The position numbers and the translations under genes are program-made. From Microbacterium oleivorans (GTDB lineage Bacteria > Actinomycetota > Actinomycetes > Actinomycetales > Microbacteriaceae), in the NCBI RefSeq assembly GCF_013389665.1, contig NZ_CP058316.1, forward strand, positions 1,054,001 through 1,118,000: DNA of 64,000 nucleotides. Direction: 5' to 3'. A model generated the notes under the pieces. That model saw only the letters and a program-made list of their open reading frames with translations, was not told the DNA's origin and did no database searches. This document shows, in pieces, positions 15,122 through 23,179 of the stretch; positions within the stretch are counted from its first letter, which is position 1; every line of letters begins with the position of its first letter.

Positions 15122-15613
15122 TCAGGCCTCCGCGCTGACGACACGTCCGACGAAGGCCTCGGCCCGGTGGCGGGTGCCGTCGATGCGTCGATCCACGCTC
15201 GCGCGCAGCTCGCTGGGGGCCAGCGGCGCTGCGAGCCGGACGTTCTCGTGACACCCCAGGTCTGCGCAGAGGTAGGTGCCTACCGCGTCGCCGCGGTCAC
15301 CGGCATCCCCCGCTTTGCGCGCCGTGAAGAGCGCGACCTGGTCACCCGGCTGCATCGTGTGGCAGATGTTGCACATCGCGGCGCGGGCGGCACTGCGACC
15401 GTCGGCGCGACGGAGCACCACACCGGTCGGCTCGCCGTCGAGCTCGGCCAGCACGTACGCGCGACCGCGGGTGCGCGGGTCAGGCCATGCGAGGAAGTCG
15501 AGGTGATCCCACTCGACGATCGGGAAGTCGTGAGGGAGCGCGAGCTGGCGCACCTCATCGGGAACGGCGTTGACGAATGCTGTGCGCACCTGGTCCTCGG
15601 TCAGTGCCTGCAT
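15122..15613 (-). CDS. FBP-domain treble-clef zinc-finger protein
   Basis: 163 residues. A four-cysteine zinc site is visible as CNICH in the middle and CADLGCHE near the C-terminus, the treble-clef arrangement of the actinobacterial FBP domain related to the C-terminus of elongation factor G-binding protein. The N-terminal part (TEDQVRTAFVNAVPDEVRQL) is helical. The family may bind translation factors or ribosomes; its function in this group is not established. TAGACT at 15621-15626 lies 7 nt before ATG 15613, so the mRNA is probably leaderless. Confidence 0.8.
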   Translation of the reverse strand: MQALTEDQVRTAFVNAVPDEVRQLALPHDFPIVEWDHLDFLAWPDPRTRGRAYVLAELDGEPTGVVLRRADGRSAARAAMCNICHTMQPGDQVALFTARKAGDAGDRGDAVGTYLCADLGCHENVRLAAPLAPSELRASVDRRIDGTRHRAEAFVGRVVSAEA

Positions 15614-15670
15614 GGATTCCAGTCTACGAAGCGCGCCGGCGGGCGGCTCCGAAGCTGTGCCAGGCCGGCG

Positions 15671-15991
15671 TCAGACGAACCAGCCGTTGAGGAGCGCGGT
15701 CGCCACCAGCAGCTGCCCGGCGCCGAGCACCAGCCCCACGGCCGGCCACGCGAATCCGCCGCGGTCGATCCGCGCGAACACCAGGCCGACCACCCCGAGG
15801 ATGCCGCCGATCGCTCCGCCGATCAGGGCGGCGGGCAGGACGACCAACAGGAGCCACGCGTAGTTCTCGTCCACGGTGATGGCGAGCAGCATCACGATGC
15901 CGACGCCGAGGATGCCGAGCGATGAGACGACGGTCGCCGCGATCCCCCACGCCAGCGCTCGTCGGCGCCGTGGCGGAGGGATGCGAGTCAT
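15671..15991 (-). CDS. Small DUF4190-like membrane protein
   Basis: 106 residues with a basic N-terminus (PPPRRRRALAWG) and three membrane helices (about 14-38, 45-72, 82-104). The Gly-rich second helix and overall plan resemble DUF4190-type proteins. TAGGCT (15998-16003) is 6 nt before ATG 15991, fitting a leaderless transcript of its own. No function can be assigned. Confidence 0.72.
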   Translation of the reverse strand: MTRIPPPRRRRALAWGIAATVVSSLGILGVGIVMLLAITVDENYAWLLLVVLPAALIGGAIGGILGVVGLVFARIDRGGFAWPAVGLVLGAGQLLVATALLNGWFV

Positions 15992-16073
15992 GGCGTGAGC
16001 CTACTGTCTGCCTCCCGCCCTCGGTCGGTCGCCGCCCTTTCGTTCACCGCCGCCCTGGGAGAAGCTGGAGAGC

Positions 16074-16565
16074 ATGCGGCGCACGACGACAGATCCGACC
16101 CTTCCACCTGCCCCGACACGATCCGGCGGTCTCGGTCATCCCGCGGTCCTGCGGGCGGCGGCGGCCGCGGTGTCGATCTGCGCGGCATCGGTTCTGGCGG
16201 GCTGTGCCGCGACAGACTCACCGTACGCGGTGCTGGAACGGGACCCGGGGCCGTCGGACGAGCTTCCCGCCGAGCTGCCCGACTATGCCACGGAACAGAT
16301 CCGCCTCGGCTCGCAACGGTTCGTCGGCGAGCACGAGGGCACCTCGCTGTGGCTCGCTCGCGGCGCCGGCGAGGAGGCGCCCGGCCTCGAGGTCTGCCTC
16401 CTCGCCTATCCAGACGAGACGAACTGGGCGTTCGGCTGCGGCGGTGCCGACCAGCTCGAGCTCCGCAGCGTCGCGGGCTCGTTCACCGTCGTCCCCGACG
16501 GCCAGACGCCGCCGGCCGGTCTGACCGCGATCACCCCGAACGTCTACGCGCCGGCCGCGCGATAG
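16074..16565 (+). CDS. Putative lipoprotein
   Basis: 163 residues. A long N-region is followed by a hydrophobic helix and lipobox VLAGC, giving lipidated C44. The mature part is acidic and has two cysteines (in EVCLLAY and FGCGGAD) that could form a disulfide. ATG 16074 is preceded by GGAG. It is divergent from the small membrane-protein gene ending the previous cluster. The protein is probably anchored outside the membrane; its role is unknown. Confidence 0.78.
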   Translation: MRRTTTDPTLPPAPTRSGGLGHPAVLRAAAAAVSICAASVLAGCAATDSPYAVLERDPGPSDELPAELPDYATEQIRLGSQRFVGEHEGTSLWLARGAGEEAPGLEVCLLAYPDETNWAFGCGGADQLELRSVAGSFTVVPDGQTPPAGLTAITPNVYAPAAR

Positions 16566-16605
16566 CCGGCCCACGGACGACTCCGTCGCGCAGACCCTGC
16601 TTCGC

Positions 16606-16653
16606 TAAACTCTCGACATGGCAGGTTCCTCGTTCGACATCGAGCGCACATAA
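16606..16653 (+). pseudogene. Remnant of a yajQ-like promoter and start (11-codon ORF)
   Basis: TAAACT (16606-16611), 6 nt, then ATG 16618 encodes MAGSSFDIERT and stops at 16653. The real yajQ 550 bp downstream begins [11 protein letters not shown] behind TAGACT. The shared MA(x)SSFDI start and the same -10 spacing suggest that this is a displaced or duplicated yajQ beginning left by an insertion or rearrangement. A chance resemblance over nine residues remains possible. Confidence 0.4.
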
Positions 16654-16684
16654 CCACTGACCACCAGCCCCCAGGTTCCGCCCA

Positions 16685-17011
16685 ATGCAACCGCACTCAC
16701 AGACTCCGCCTGAGCGGCGAATCATCCGGCTCTTCCCGGACTACTCGCGCGTCTATCCACTCTGGGAGAGTTCGACATCGACCTGGGATGTCGGCTACAC
16801 CACGGGCCCTGAGGATTACGGCCTGTCCGCGCAACTCTCCGCAGACCTTGCCGAGTGGCAGTCCTTCTGGGAAACGCACGCCGACCCTTTCGAGGGCTGG
16901 GACGCCGAAGCAAACCGCCAGAGATGGCTGCGCGACGGGCGCTCGCTGACGAAGCGCCTGAGCGATGAGGTCGCGGAGTTCGCTGACGTCAACGCAGAGT
17001 TCGAGCAATAG
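16685..17011 (+). CDS. Hypothetical protein, 108 residues, in the segment before yajQ
   Basis: A soluble acidic protein rich in Trp and Asp, with segments such as [20 protein letters not shown] and [20 protein letters not shown] and an amphipathic C-terminal helix. Its codon use is less GC-biased than its neighbours. ATG 16685 has no clear ribosome-binding site. Small proteins of this look occur next to polymorphic-toxin genes as immunity proteins, but no toxin is here and the family is not recognised. The gene lies between the yajQ-like remnant and intact yajQ, so it may have arrived with an insertion. Confidence 0.6.
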   Translation: MQPHSQTPPERRIIRLFPDYSRVYPLWESSTSTWDVGYTTGPEDYGLSAQLSADLAEWQSFWETHADPFEGWDAEANRQRWLRDGRSLTKRLSDEVAEFADVNAEFEQ

Positions 17012-17171
17012 GTCGCCCACCTCGCGGGCACTGCGCACGGGGCGCGATGACGTTCGCGGGATGCCCCAGTGTGACCTCCTGGTCGATCTTCGACACGTTG
17101 CGTCAGACCGCGATGAAAATGAGCCCGCAACCGTCGGATCCCCGGAATTCCGCGGCTGTAGACTCACTTTC

Positions 17172-17663
17172 ATGGCCGCAGACTCTTCATTTGACATCGT
17201 CAGCAAGATCGATCGCCAGGAGGCCGACAACGCCCTCAACCAGGCGCGCAAGGAGGTCGAGCAGCGGTACGACTTCAAGGGAACCGACGCATCGATCGAT
17301 TGGTCCGGCGAGTCGATCCTCATCAAGGCGAACTCGGAGGAGCGCGCGAAGGCCGTCCTCGACGTCTTCCAGACCAAACTCATCAAGCGCGGCATCTCAC
17401 TGAAGAGCCTCGATTCGGGCGAGCCGACCGCTTCGGGCCGTGAGTACCGGATCATGTCGACGCTGAAGGAGGGCATCTCGTCGGAGGATGCCAAGAAGAT
17501 CAGCAAGATGATCCGCGACGAGGGCCCGAAGTCGGTCAAGTCGCAGATCCAGGGCGACGAGCTGCGCGTGCAGTCGAAGTCGCGCGACGACCTGCAGGAA
17601 CTCCAGCGGATGCTGAAGGCCGCCGACCTCGACGTCGACCTCCAGTTCGTCAACTACCGGTAA
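17172..17663 (+). CDS. yajQ: YajQ family nucleotide-binding protein
   Basis: 163 residues, full length for the UPF0234/YajQ family of double-ferredoxin-fold proteins that bind nucleic acids or nucleotides (cyclic-di-GMP in some proteobacteria). Typical blocks are present: [44 protein letters not shown] and the C-terminal [16 protein letters not shown] (17159-17164) lies 7 nt before ATG 17172, so the start is set by a leaderless promoter; the frame is open further upstream but without family similarity. It is convergent with the hydrolase gene at 17761. Confidence 0.95.
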   Translation: MAADSSFDIVSKIDRQEADNALNQARKEVEQRYDFKGTDASIDWSGESILIKANSEERAKAVLDVFQTKLIKRGISLKSLDSGEPTASGREYRIMSTLKEGISSEDAKKISKMIRDEGPKSVKSQIQGDELRVQSKSRDDLQELQRMLKAADLDVDLQFVNYR

Positions 17664-17686
17664 GGATGCCCGGCGAGAATCGGCCT

Positions 17687-17708
17687 CCGCGGTGAGAACC
17701 CACCGCGG
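17687..17708. terminator. Hairpin terminator between yajQ and the hydrolase gene
   Basis: CCGCGGTG (17687-17694), loop AGAACC, CACCGCGG (17701-17708): a perfect 8-bp stem between two convergent genes that could serve both. Confidence 0.6.
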
Positions 17709-17760
17709 GCGCTGAGTCTCGGCGCGGATGCCGGTTCTCGGCGACGAGGCGCGGCGCGGG

Positions 17761-18738
17761 TCAGAGGGCTCCGGCGAGGAACGACACGAGTCGGTCGGCG
17801 GCTTCGATCCGGGCGGGCTCCGCCGAGAGGAACACGTCGTGGATCGCGCCATCGATGCGCGAGATCGTGACGGTTCCGGCGATCCGGGTGGCCGCGCGGG
17901 CGATGTCGTCGACGACGAGCACCGAGTCGGTCGAGGTCATCGCCTCGTTCCAGCGCAGCGCCGGCGTGGAGCGTGCCGACAGCAGCACGAGGGCGGGGCA
18001 GCCGACGTCGACCCCGGCCGCGATGCGTGCGTGTCCCGCGATGACCGCCGCCAGCCAGGCGGGGTGGGTGGGAAAACCCTGCGGCGGCCGCCATCCGTCG
18101 GGCGAGCCCGGGAGGGTGCCGAGCTGACGCTGGGCACGCGTGTAGAACCCGAGGTCGACCACGGGGTGGCTGCCGCGCGGGTCGAAACGTGCCCGCACCT
18201 CGACCAGCGGCGCCACGGCCTGGCGTCCCAGCGGTCCCAGCTGGAGTTCGAGCCACGGACTGTTCAGCACGAGTGCCGTCGCGCGTCCCGGGTGGCGCGC
18301 CGCCCACAGCGTCAGCGTGAGCCCGCCCGTGCTGTGGCCGACGAGCACGAGCCTCCGCCCCTGCCGCTCCGTGCCCATCGCCGCGAGCGCCGCCTCGACC
18401 TCGGCGTCGTACACGTCGAGCGAGGTGATGTAGCCGCGGGCCTGCCCCGGACGGATGCTGCGTCCGTACTTGCGCAGATCGAGAGCGTGGAAGCGCGCGC
18501 CGCGTTCGGTGAGCAGCCGGGCGAGGTCGGTCTGGAAGAAGTAGTCCGACCAGCCGTGCACGTACAACACGTCGACGTCGCGCCACGGCCCGAACAGACG
18601 CAGGCCCGGGTGCGGCATCGACCGCACGAGTGTGGCGACGACATCGCCCTCGTCATCGGAGCCGAGGGGCAGCGTCGCCCGCTCGAACCCGGCGCCGAGC
18701 AGATCCGGCTCCCAGGTGACGTCCTCGCCGCGGTCCAT
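17761..18738 (-). CDS. Alpha/beta hydrolase, monoacylglycerol-lipase/lysophospholipase-like
   Basis: 325 residues with an alpha/beta-hydrolase fold. The nucleophile elbow is GHSTG (LVLVGHSTGGLT), the oxyanion region follows VLYVHGWSDYFF, and the C-terminal IDGAIHDVFLS supplies the catalytic histidine. This is the serine-aminopeptidase-S33/Hydrolase_4 type, whose members act on lysophospholipids or monoglycerides. ATG 18738 is 6 nt after TAGGGT (18745-18750). The substrate is not predictable from context. Confidence 0.85.
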   Translation of the reverse strand: MDRGEDVTWEPDLLGAGFERATLPLGSDDEGDVVATLVRSMPHPGLRLFGPWRDVDVLYVHGWSDYFFQTDLARLLTERGARFHALDLRKYGRSIRPGQARGYITSLDVYDAEVEAALAAMGTERQGRRLVLVGHSTGGLTLTLWAARHPGRATALVLNSPWLELQLGPLGRQAVAPLVEVRARFDPRGSHPVVDLGFYTRAQRQLGTLPGSPDGWRPPQGFPTHPAWLAAVIAGHARIAAGVDVGCPALVLLSARSTPALRWNEAMTSTDSVLVVDDIARAATRIAGTVTISRIDGAIHDVFLSAEPARIEAADRLVSFLAGAL

Positions 18739-18789
18739 GCCCCCACCCTAGAAGGAACCGCACTCGAGCGTCCCGGCACTGCGAAGCCC

Positions 18790-19155
18790 TCAGACCGTGG
18801 CGAGATCCCCGGGGGGCGCGGCGGGGTCGTCACCGGCGAACGCGTTGGACTTGGTCTCGAGGAAGGTGCACAGCGCCGACACCATCGCCAGCTCCGTCGA
18901 CAGCCGCAACGCGCCGCCGGCGTCCAGGAGCAGCTCGCTCTCGCGCGGCTCGAAGGTGATGCGCCACTTGTTGCCGCCGGGCACGTCGGGCTCGATGTAG
19001 GTGACGGTCTGCGCGTTCATCATCGTGATCGCCACGAGTCCGGTGTCGCGCCCGAGACTGCCGTCCTGCGGGATCACCTTCACGGCGAGCGAATAGCCGA
19101 ACCGGTGGAACTCCTCGATCCACGCGTCGAGTGTCTGCTTGCTGCGAAAGGGCAT
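18790..19155 (-). CDS. Conserved hypothetical protein, 121 residues
   Basis: A soluble protein starting MPFRSKQTLDAWIEEFHRFG, with alternating strands and a helical C-terminal part (LSTELAMVSALCTFLETKSN). No known motif is seen. ATG 19155 was chosen because the longer frame to 19500 runs through the fprA coding strand region and is Arg-rich. It follows fprA on the same strand after 47 nt and may be read with it. Coding potential is good, but the function is unknown. Confidence 0.72.
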   Translation of the reverse strand: MPFRSKQTLDAWIEEFHRFGYSLAVKVIPQDGSLGRDTGLVAITMMNAQTVTYIEPDVPGGNKWRITFEPRESELLLDAGGALRLSTELAMVSALCTFLETKSNAFAGDDPAAPPGDLATV

Positions 19156-19202
19156 GGCGCGGTCGTCTCCATCATCGAGCGGGGGCGGCGGTCGACTCGA
19201 TC

Positions 19203-20591
19203 CTAGAGCGCGTCCCGGTTCTCGCCCCGCGAGATCGAGACCATCTCGCCACGGTCGACGACCTTGACGCGGGCACGCTCGGCGGGCTCGCCCAGGGCGA
19301 TCTCGTGCTCGTCGAGACGGTGCCATCCGGCCAGATCGGTCCACGCGATGCCGCGCTGCTCGAGCAGATCGAGCACGCCCTGCTCGGACGGATCGACCGG
19401 CTGCCACCACGACCCCTGGTCGTTGATGACGTGGCGGACGGTCTCCATCGCGTCGGACTTGGTGTGACCGATGAGGCCGACCGGTCCGCGCTTGATCCAA
19501 CCGGTGGCGTAGACGCCCGGCACCCGCTCATTCGAATCCTGGTGGAGCACCTGCCCCTCCTGGTTGGGGATCACGCCGTGGGTCTCGTCGAACGGCACAT
19601 CGGGCAACGGGGACCCGAAGTAGCCGACCGCGCGATACAGACCCTGCATCGCGACTTCCCGCAGCTCACCCGTGCCCTCGACCCCGCCCTCTCCGTCGGG
19701 CCGGGTGCGCTCGTAGACGAGTGCGGCGACGCGACCGTCCGCATCGGTCCTGACCTCGACGGGCTTGGCGTAGAAGTGCAGGTGCAGACGCCGCGAGGCG
19801 TCGCCGCCCGCGCCGTTCGCAGCGGGCCGCTTGCGCCACGACTGCAGCACCCGATCGATGACCATGACCTGCTTGTTCGACGCGATCGCCGCCTTCGACC
19901 CCTCGTCGTAGTCGAAGTCCTCGTCGTAGACGACGAGGTCGACATCACGCAGCTCGCCGAGCTCGCGCAGCTCGAGCGGTGTGAACTTCACCTGCGCGGG
20001 ACCGCGACGCCCGAACACATGGACGTCGGTGACGGCCGACTGCCGCAGGCCCTGGTAGACGTTGTCGGGGATCTCGGTGACGAGCATGTCGTCGGCATGC
20101 TTGGCCAGCACGCGGGCGACGTCGAGAGCGACGTTGCCGTTGCCGATGACTCCGACGGATGCCGCATCCAGGGGCCATTCACGCGGGAAGTCGGGGTGGC
20201 CGTCGTACCAGCTGACGAAGTCGGCGGCGCCGTAGGAGCCGGCGGCGTCGATGCCGGGGATGTCGAGCGCGGCGTCGCGGACGGCGCCGGTGGCGAAGAT
20301 GACAGCGTTGTAGTGGTGCTTCAGGTCGTCGAGGGTGATGTCCTCGCCGAAGCGGACGTTGCCGAAGAGGCGGATGTCGCCGCTGTCGATGACATCGCGG
20401 AGGGCATTGATGATGCCCTTGATCCGCGGGTGATCGGGAGCGACGCCGTAGCGCACCAGTCCGTACGGCGCGGGCAGGTGGTCGAAGAGATCGATCGAGA
20501 CGTCGAACTTGCGCTCGGCTTTCAACAGCAGATCCGCGGCGTAGATGCCGGCGGGTCCGGCGCCGACGATGGCCAGCCTGAGCTTGGTCAT
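19203..20591 (-). CDS. fprA: Ferredoxin-NADP+ reductase, FprA type
   Basis: 462 residues, matching the length of mycobacterial FprA and mitochondrial adrenodoxin reductases. An FAD-binding GxGxxG (VGAGPAGIYAADLL) opens the protein, with the family-typical APYGLVRYGVAPDHPRIKGI after it. The NADPH site is VIGNGNVALDVARVLAK, and the C-terminal FAD contact is YATGWIKRGPVGLIGHTKSDAMETV. It moves electrons between NADPH and ferredoxin-like proteins in the cytoplasm. ATG 20591 has GAGGAAC upstream. Confidence 0.95.
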   Translation of the reverse strand: MTKLRLAIVGAGPAGIYAADLLLKAERKFDVSIDLFDHLPAPYGLVRYGVAPDHPRIKGIINALRDVIDSGDIRLFGNVRFGEDITLDDLKHHYNAVIFATGAVRDAALDIPGIDAAGSYGAADFVSWYDGHPDFPREWPLDAASVGVIGNGNVALDVARVLAKHADDMLVTEIPDNVYQGLRQSAVTDVHVFGRRGPAQVKFTPLELRELGELRDVDLVVYDEDFDYDEGSKAAIASNKQVMVIDRVLQSWRKRPAANGAGGDASRRLHLHFYAKPVEVRTDADGRVAALVYERTRPDGEGGVEGTGELREVAMQGLYRAVGYFGSPLPDVPFDETHGVIPNQEGQVLHQDSNERVPGVYATGWIKRGPVGLIGHTKSDAMETVRHVINDQGSWWQPVDPSEQGVLDLLEQRGIAWTDLAGWHRLDEHEIALGEPAERARVKVVDRGEMVSISRGENRDAL

Positions 20592-20642
20592 GGGTGTTCC
20601 TCGTTCCTGTTCGCGCCCGAGCGCGGGCGCTGCGGGGGCGGG

Positions 20643-21698
20643 TCAGCTCGCGCGGTCGACGACGACCTCGGCGAACCGGGTCAGCGCGTCGCGCACGGCG
20701 CCGGCGGGCAGCGGCTCGAGAGCCGCGACCGCGTCGTCGGCCCACTGTTCGGCGAGCCGTCGGGTCTGGGTGGTGACGTCGTGATCCCGCAGTCGCGCGA
20801 GCGGCTCGTCGAGGATCGCGGGGTCGGCACCCTCGGCGATCGCGGCGACGCCCTCGTCGATCGTCTGCGCGAGGACGCGTGACGCGTCGTCGGTGGCGCG
20901 GGTCAGCAGCAGATAGGGCATGGTGGGAACGCCCGCGCGCAGGTCGGTGCCGGGCACCTTGCCGGTGGCAGCGGGGTCGGCCGACAGATCGATGACGTCG
21001 TCGAGCAGCTGGAACGCGACACCGGCCTTCTCGCCGAACGCGTGCAGCGGCGCGGAGAGCTCCTCCGGTCCGCCCGAGAACAGCACCCCCACCTGAGCGG
21101 CCGCGGCGATGAGCGAACCGGTCTTGTCGGCCAGCACCTGGATGTAGAACGCGACGGGGTCATCGCCCGGCTGTGCGCCGATGGTCTCGTGCATCTGCCC
21201 GAGCACCAACCGCTCGAAGGTGTCGGCCTGCAGGCGGATCGCCCGTTCGCCGATGCCGGCCATCAGCTGGCTGGCGCGCGAGAACAGCAGGTCTCCCGTG
21301 AGGATCGCGACGTTGTTGCCCCACACCTCGTGGGCGCTGGGCACACCGCGCCGCTTGTCGGCACCGTCCATGACGTCGTCGTGGTACAGCGAGCCGAGAT
21401 GCGTCAGCTCCAGGGCTGCCGCGCCGGCCAGCACGTCGTCCGTGGCACCGTCGCCCAGCTGAGCCGTGATGAGGGCGAGCATCGGTCGCAGCCGCTTGCC
21501 GCCCGCCTCGTAGAGGTAGCGGGTCTTCGCGTCGACCAGCGCGTCGCTGACGGTGAGCTCGTCGCCGAGGCGCGCCTCCACACGCTCGAGCCCGGCTTCG
21601 ACCGTCGCGAGCAGCTTTCGGGTCCGGGGACCCGCGAAGATGCGCTCGGTCATGCCGAGGTGCTTCGCCAGCCGCGGCGCGGAGGGGCTCGATGTCAC
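20643..21698 (-). CDS. Polyprenyl diphosphate synthase (menaquinone side chain)
   Basis: 351 residues of the trans-isoprenyl diphosphate synthase family. The two Asp-rich motifs are DDVMD (107-111) and DDVID (about 236), with GGKRLRPML binding isopentenyl diphosphate; small residues before the first motif suit a long chain product. The likely product is the prenyl tail of menaquinone, since menG lies just upstream and the men genes follow. GTG 21698 lies 6 nt after TAGGCT (21705-21710), again a leaderless arrangement. Confidence 0.92.
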   Translation of the reverse strand: MTSSPSAPRLAKHLGMTERIFAGPRTRKLLATVEAGLERVEARLGDELTVSDALVDAKTRYLYEAGGKRLRPMLALITAQLGDGATDDVLAGAAALELTHLGSLYHDDVMDGADKRRGVPSAHEVWGNNVAILTGDLLFSRASQLMAGIGERAIRLQADTFERLVLGQMHETIGAQPGDDPVAFYIQVLADKTGSLIAAAAQVGVLFSGGPEELSAPLHAFGEKAGVAFQLLDDVIDLSADPAATGKVPGTDLRAGVPTMPYLLLTRATDDASRVLAQTIDEGVAAIAEGADPAILDEPLARLRDHDVTTQTRRLAEQWADDAVAALEPLPAGAVRDALTRFAEVVVDRAS

Positions 21699-21746
21699 GA
21701 GGCCAGCCTACCGGCCGGGCGGCGGCCCCGATCCGCTCAGCCGGGT

Positions 21747-22484
21747 TCAGGCGACGGGCTTGACAGCGCGGTGCAGCGCGACGATCCCGAACGAGAGGTC
21801 GCGGTGCGCCACCTCGGTCCACCCGGCGTCGCGGAGCCAGGCCGAGAGTGTGCGCTGATCGGGCCAGTCGCGGATCGACTCGTTGAGGTAGTCGTAGGCC
21901 TCGGCGTTCGAGCTCACCCACCGCGCCACCGTGGGCAGCACCCGGTCGTTGTAGAAGCGGTAGAGGCCGTCGAAGGCGCGGGACGGCGGGTGGGAGAACT
22001 CGCTGATCAGCAGCCGCCCACCGGGCTTGGTCACGCGCAGCATCTCGGCGATCGCCCTCTGCGGATCGTTGACGTTGCGCAGCCCGAACGAGATGGTCAC
22101 GACGTCGAACTCGGCATCGGCGAAGGGCAGGTTCGTGGCGTCGGCCTCGACGAAAGAGAGATTCGGGATGCCGCCCCCCGCGGCCCCCGGGCCGTAGCGG
22201 CGAACGCCTTCGGCGATCATCCCGGGCGAGAAGTCGGCTCCGACGACCTCCGCTCCGCTGCGGGCGAGCGAGACCGAGCTGGCGCCGGTGCCGGCCGCGA
22301 GGTCGAGGATGCGCTCACCCGGTCGCGGGGCGATCGCCCGGGTCGCCGCCACCCGCCACAGGCGATCCTGTCCGAGGCTGAGGATGTCGTTGGTGCGGTC
22401 GTACGCGCCGGCCACCTGGTCGAACATGCCGCTCACGCGGGACGGGTCCTTGCCGAGGTCGGCGCGGTTGGGCTCGGTGCTCAC
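21747..22484 (-). CDS. menG: Demethylmenaquinone methyltransferase
   Basis: 245 residues of the MenG/UbiE family of SAM-dependent methyltransferases, catalysing the final methylation of menaquinone. MFDQVAGAYDRTNDILSLGQDRLWR at the start, the SAM site LDLAAGTGASSV, and the signature FGLRNVNDPQRAIAEMLRVTKPGG are all present. GTG 22484 is 6 nt from TAGACT (22491-22496). It is followed by the polyprenyl diphosphate synthase, so the enzyme pair makes the tail and finishes the ring. Confidence 0.95.
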   Translation of the reverse strand: MSTEPNRADLGKDPSRVSGMFDQVAGAYDRTNDILSLGQDRLWRVAATRAIAPRPGERILDLAAGTGASSVSLARSGAEVVGADFSPGMIAEGVRRYGPGAAGGGIPNLSFVEADATNLPFADAEFDVVTISFGLRNVNDPQRAIAEMLRVTKPGGRLLISEFSHPPSRAFDGLYRFYNDRVLPTVARWVSSNAEAYDYLNESIRDWPDQRTLSAWLRDAGWTEVAHRDLSFGIVALHRAVKPVA

Positions 22485-22623
22485 GCGTCGAGTCTAGGCG
22501 CCGTGCGGGCCGCGAGCTCGCGCCCGCAGTCCGTCCCGTGGGTCCGCCTTCGGCCGGGAATCCCGCGACGTACCCGGACGAAGCGGCACCTCGACGTGGG
22601 CTCGCGAAGGGGGCGGCGAGGGA

Positions 22624-23157
22624 TCAGGCGGGGAGCGCCGCGAGCACGGCGAGCCAACGGGTCGTGGTGGCCTCGTCGAACGGCGGCTGATGCGCGGTGA
22701 CGGCGGCCTCGAGTTCGCTGGCGAGGCCGTCGAGCCGGTCGACGACGGCGGCCGGGTAGCCGTAGGCCACCCGGTGCTCGTCCCACTCGTCGCGATCGTC
22801 GATCCACACGCCCCGACGCGCGTCGTCGACGACGTCGAGGTCCATGTCGATCCCGGTGGGCTCGCCACCCTCATCCCAACGGACGTCCCAGGCGAGATCG
22901 ATGTACACCCGCGTCGGGTGCGGCGGCGCGTTCATCGTCAGCACCCACTCGCCGGTCGGGGGCAGCAGCATGACGCAGGGGTGGGTCGCGACGAACCGAC
23001 GCCCGGGCCGGTGGCTGCCATCGCCGGGGCGTTGCCCGAACCACTCCCCGTGCTCGTCGGCACCGAGGTACGTGCAGGAGTGCACCCAGTGCGTCCCGCC
23101 GTCCCATTTGCGCCAGCGGAAGGTCACCGGGGTTCCCGGCGCGGGACGGAGGGTCAC
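22624..23157 (-). CDS. DUF402 domain protein
   Basis: 177 residues. The domain's core is visible: RPGRRFVATHP, a central acidic set ending in YIDLAWDVRWDEGG and DMDLDVVDDARRGVWIDDRDEWDEH. These acidic residues match the metal-binding cluster of DUF402/FAU-1-type nucleoside diphosphate phosphatases. GTG 23157 is 6 nt after TAGACT (23164-23169), which overlaps the -10 box of menF on the other strand. Enzyme activity is possible but not demonstrated for this branch. Confidence 0.85.
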   Translation of the reverse strand: MTLRPAPGTPVTFRWRKWDGGTHWVHSCTYLGADEHGEWFGQRPGDGSHRPGRRFVATHPCVMLLPPTGEWVLTMNAPPHPTRVYIDLAWDVRWDEGGEPTGIDMDLDVVDDARRGVWIDDRDEWDEHRVAYGYPAAVVDRLDGLASELEAAVTAHQPPFDEATTTRWLAVLAALPA

Positions 23158-23163
23158 CCGCCG

Positions 23164-23173
23164 AGTCTAGGCT
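23164..23173. promoter_or_regulatory. Overlapping divergent -10 boxes of menF and the DUF402 gene
   Basis: The 10 bp AGTCTAGGCT read as TAGGCT (23168-23173) on the plus strand, 6 nt before menF GTG 23180, and as TAGACT (23164-23169) on the minus strand, 6 nt before GTG 23157. The two boxes share the CTAG core, so polymerase should not be able to occupy both at once. Confidence 0.55.
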
Positions 23174-23179
23174 GGTCTG

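Noticed and set aside
22512..22523. 12-bp palindrome CGCGAGCTCGCG between menG and the DUF402 gene
   Set aside because: Such GC palindromes arise by chance at 70 percent GC, and it lies outside any promoter geometry.
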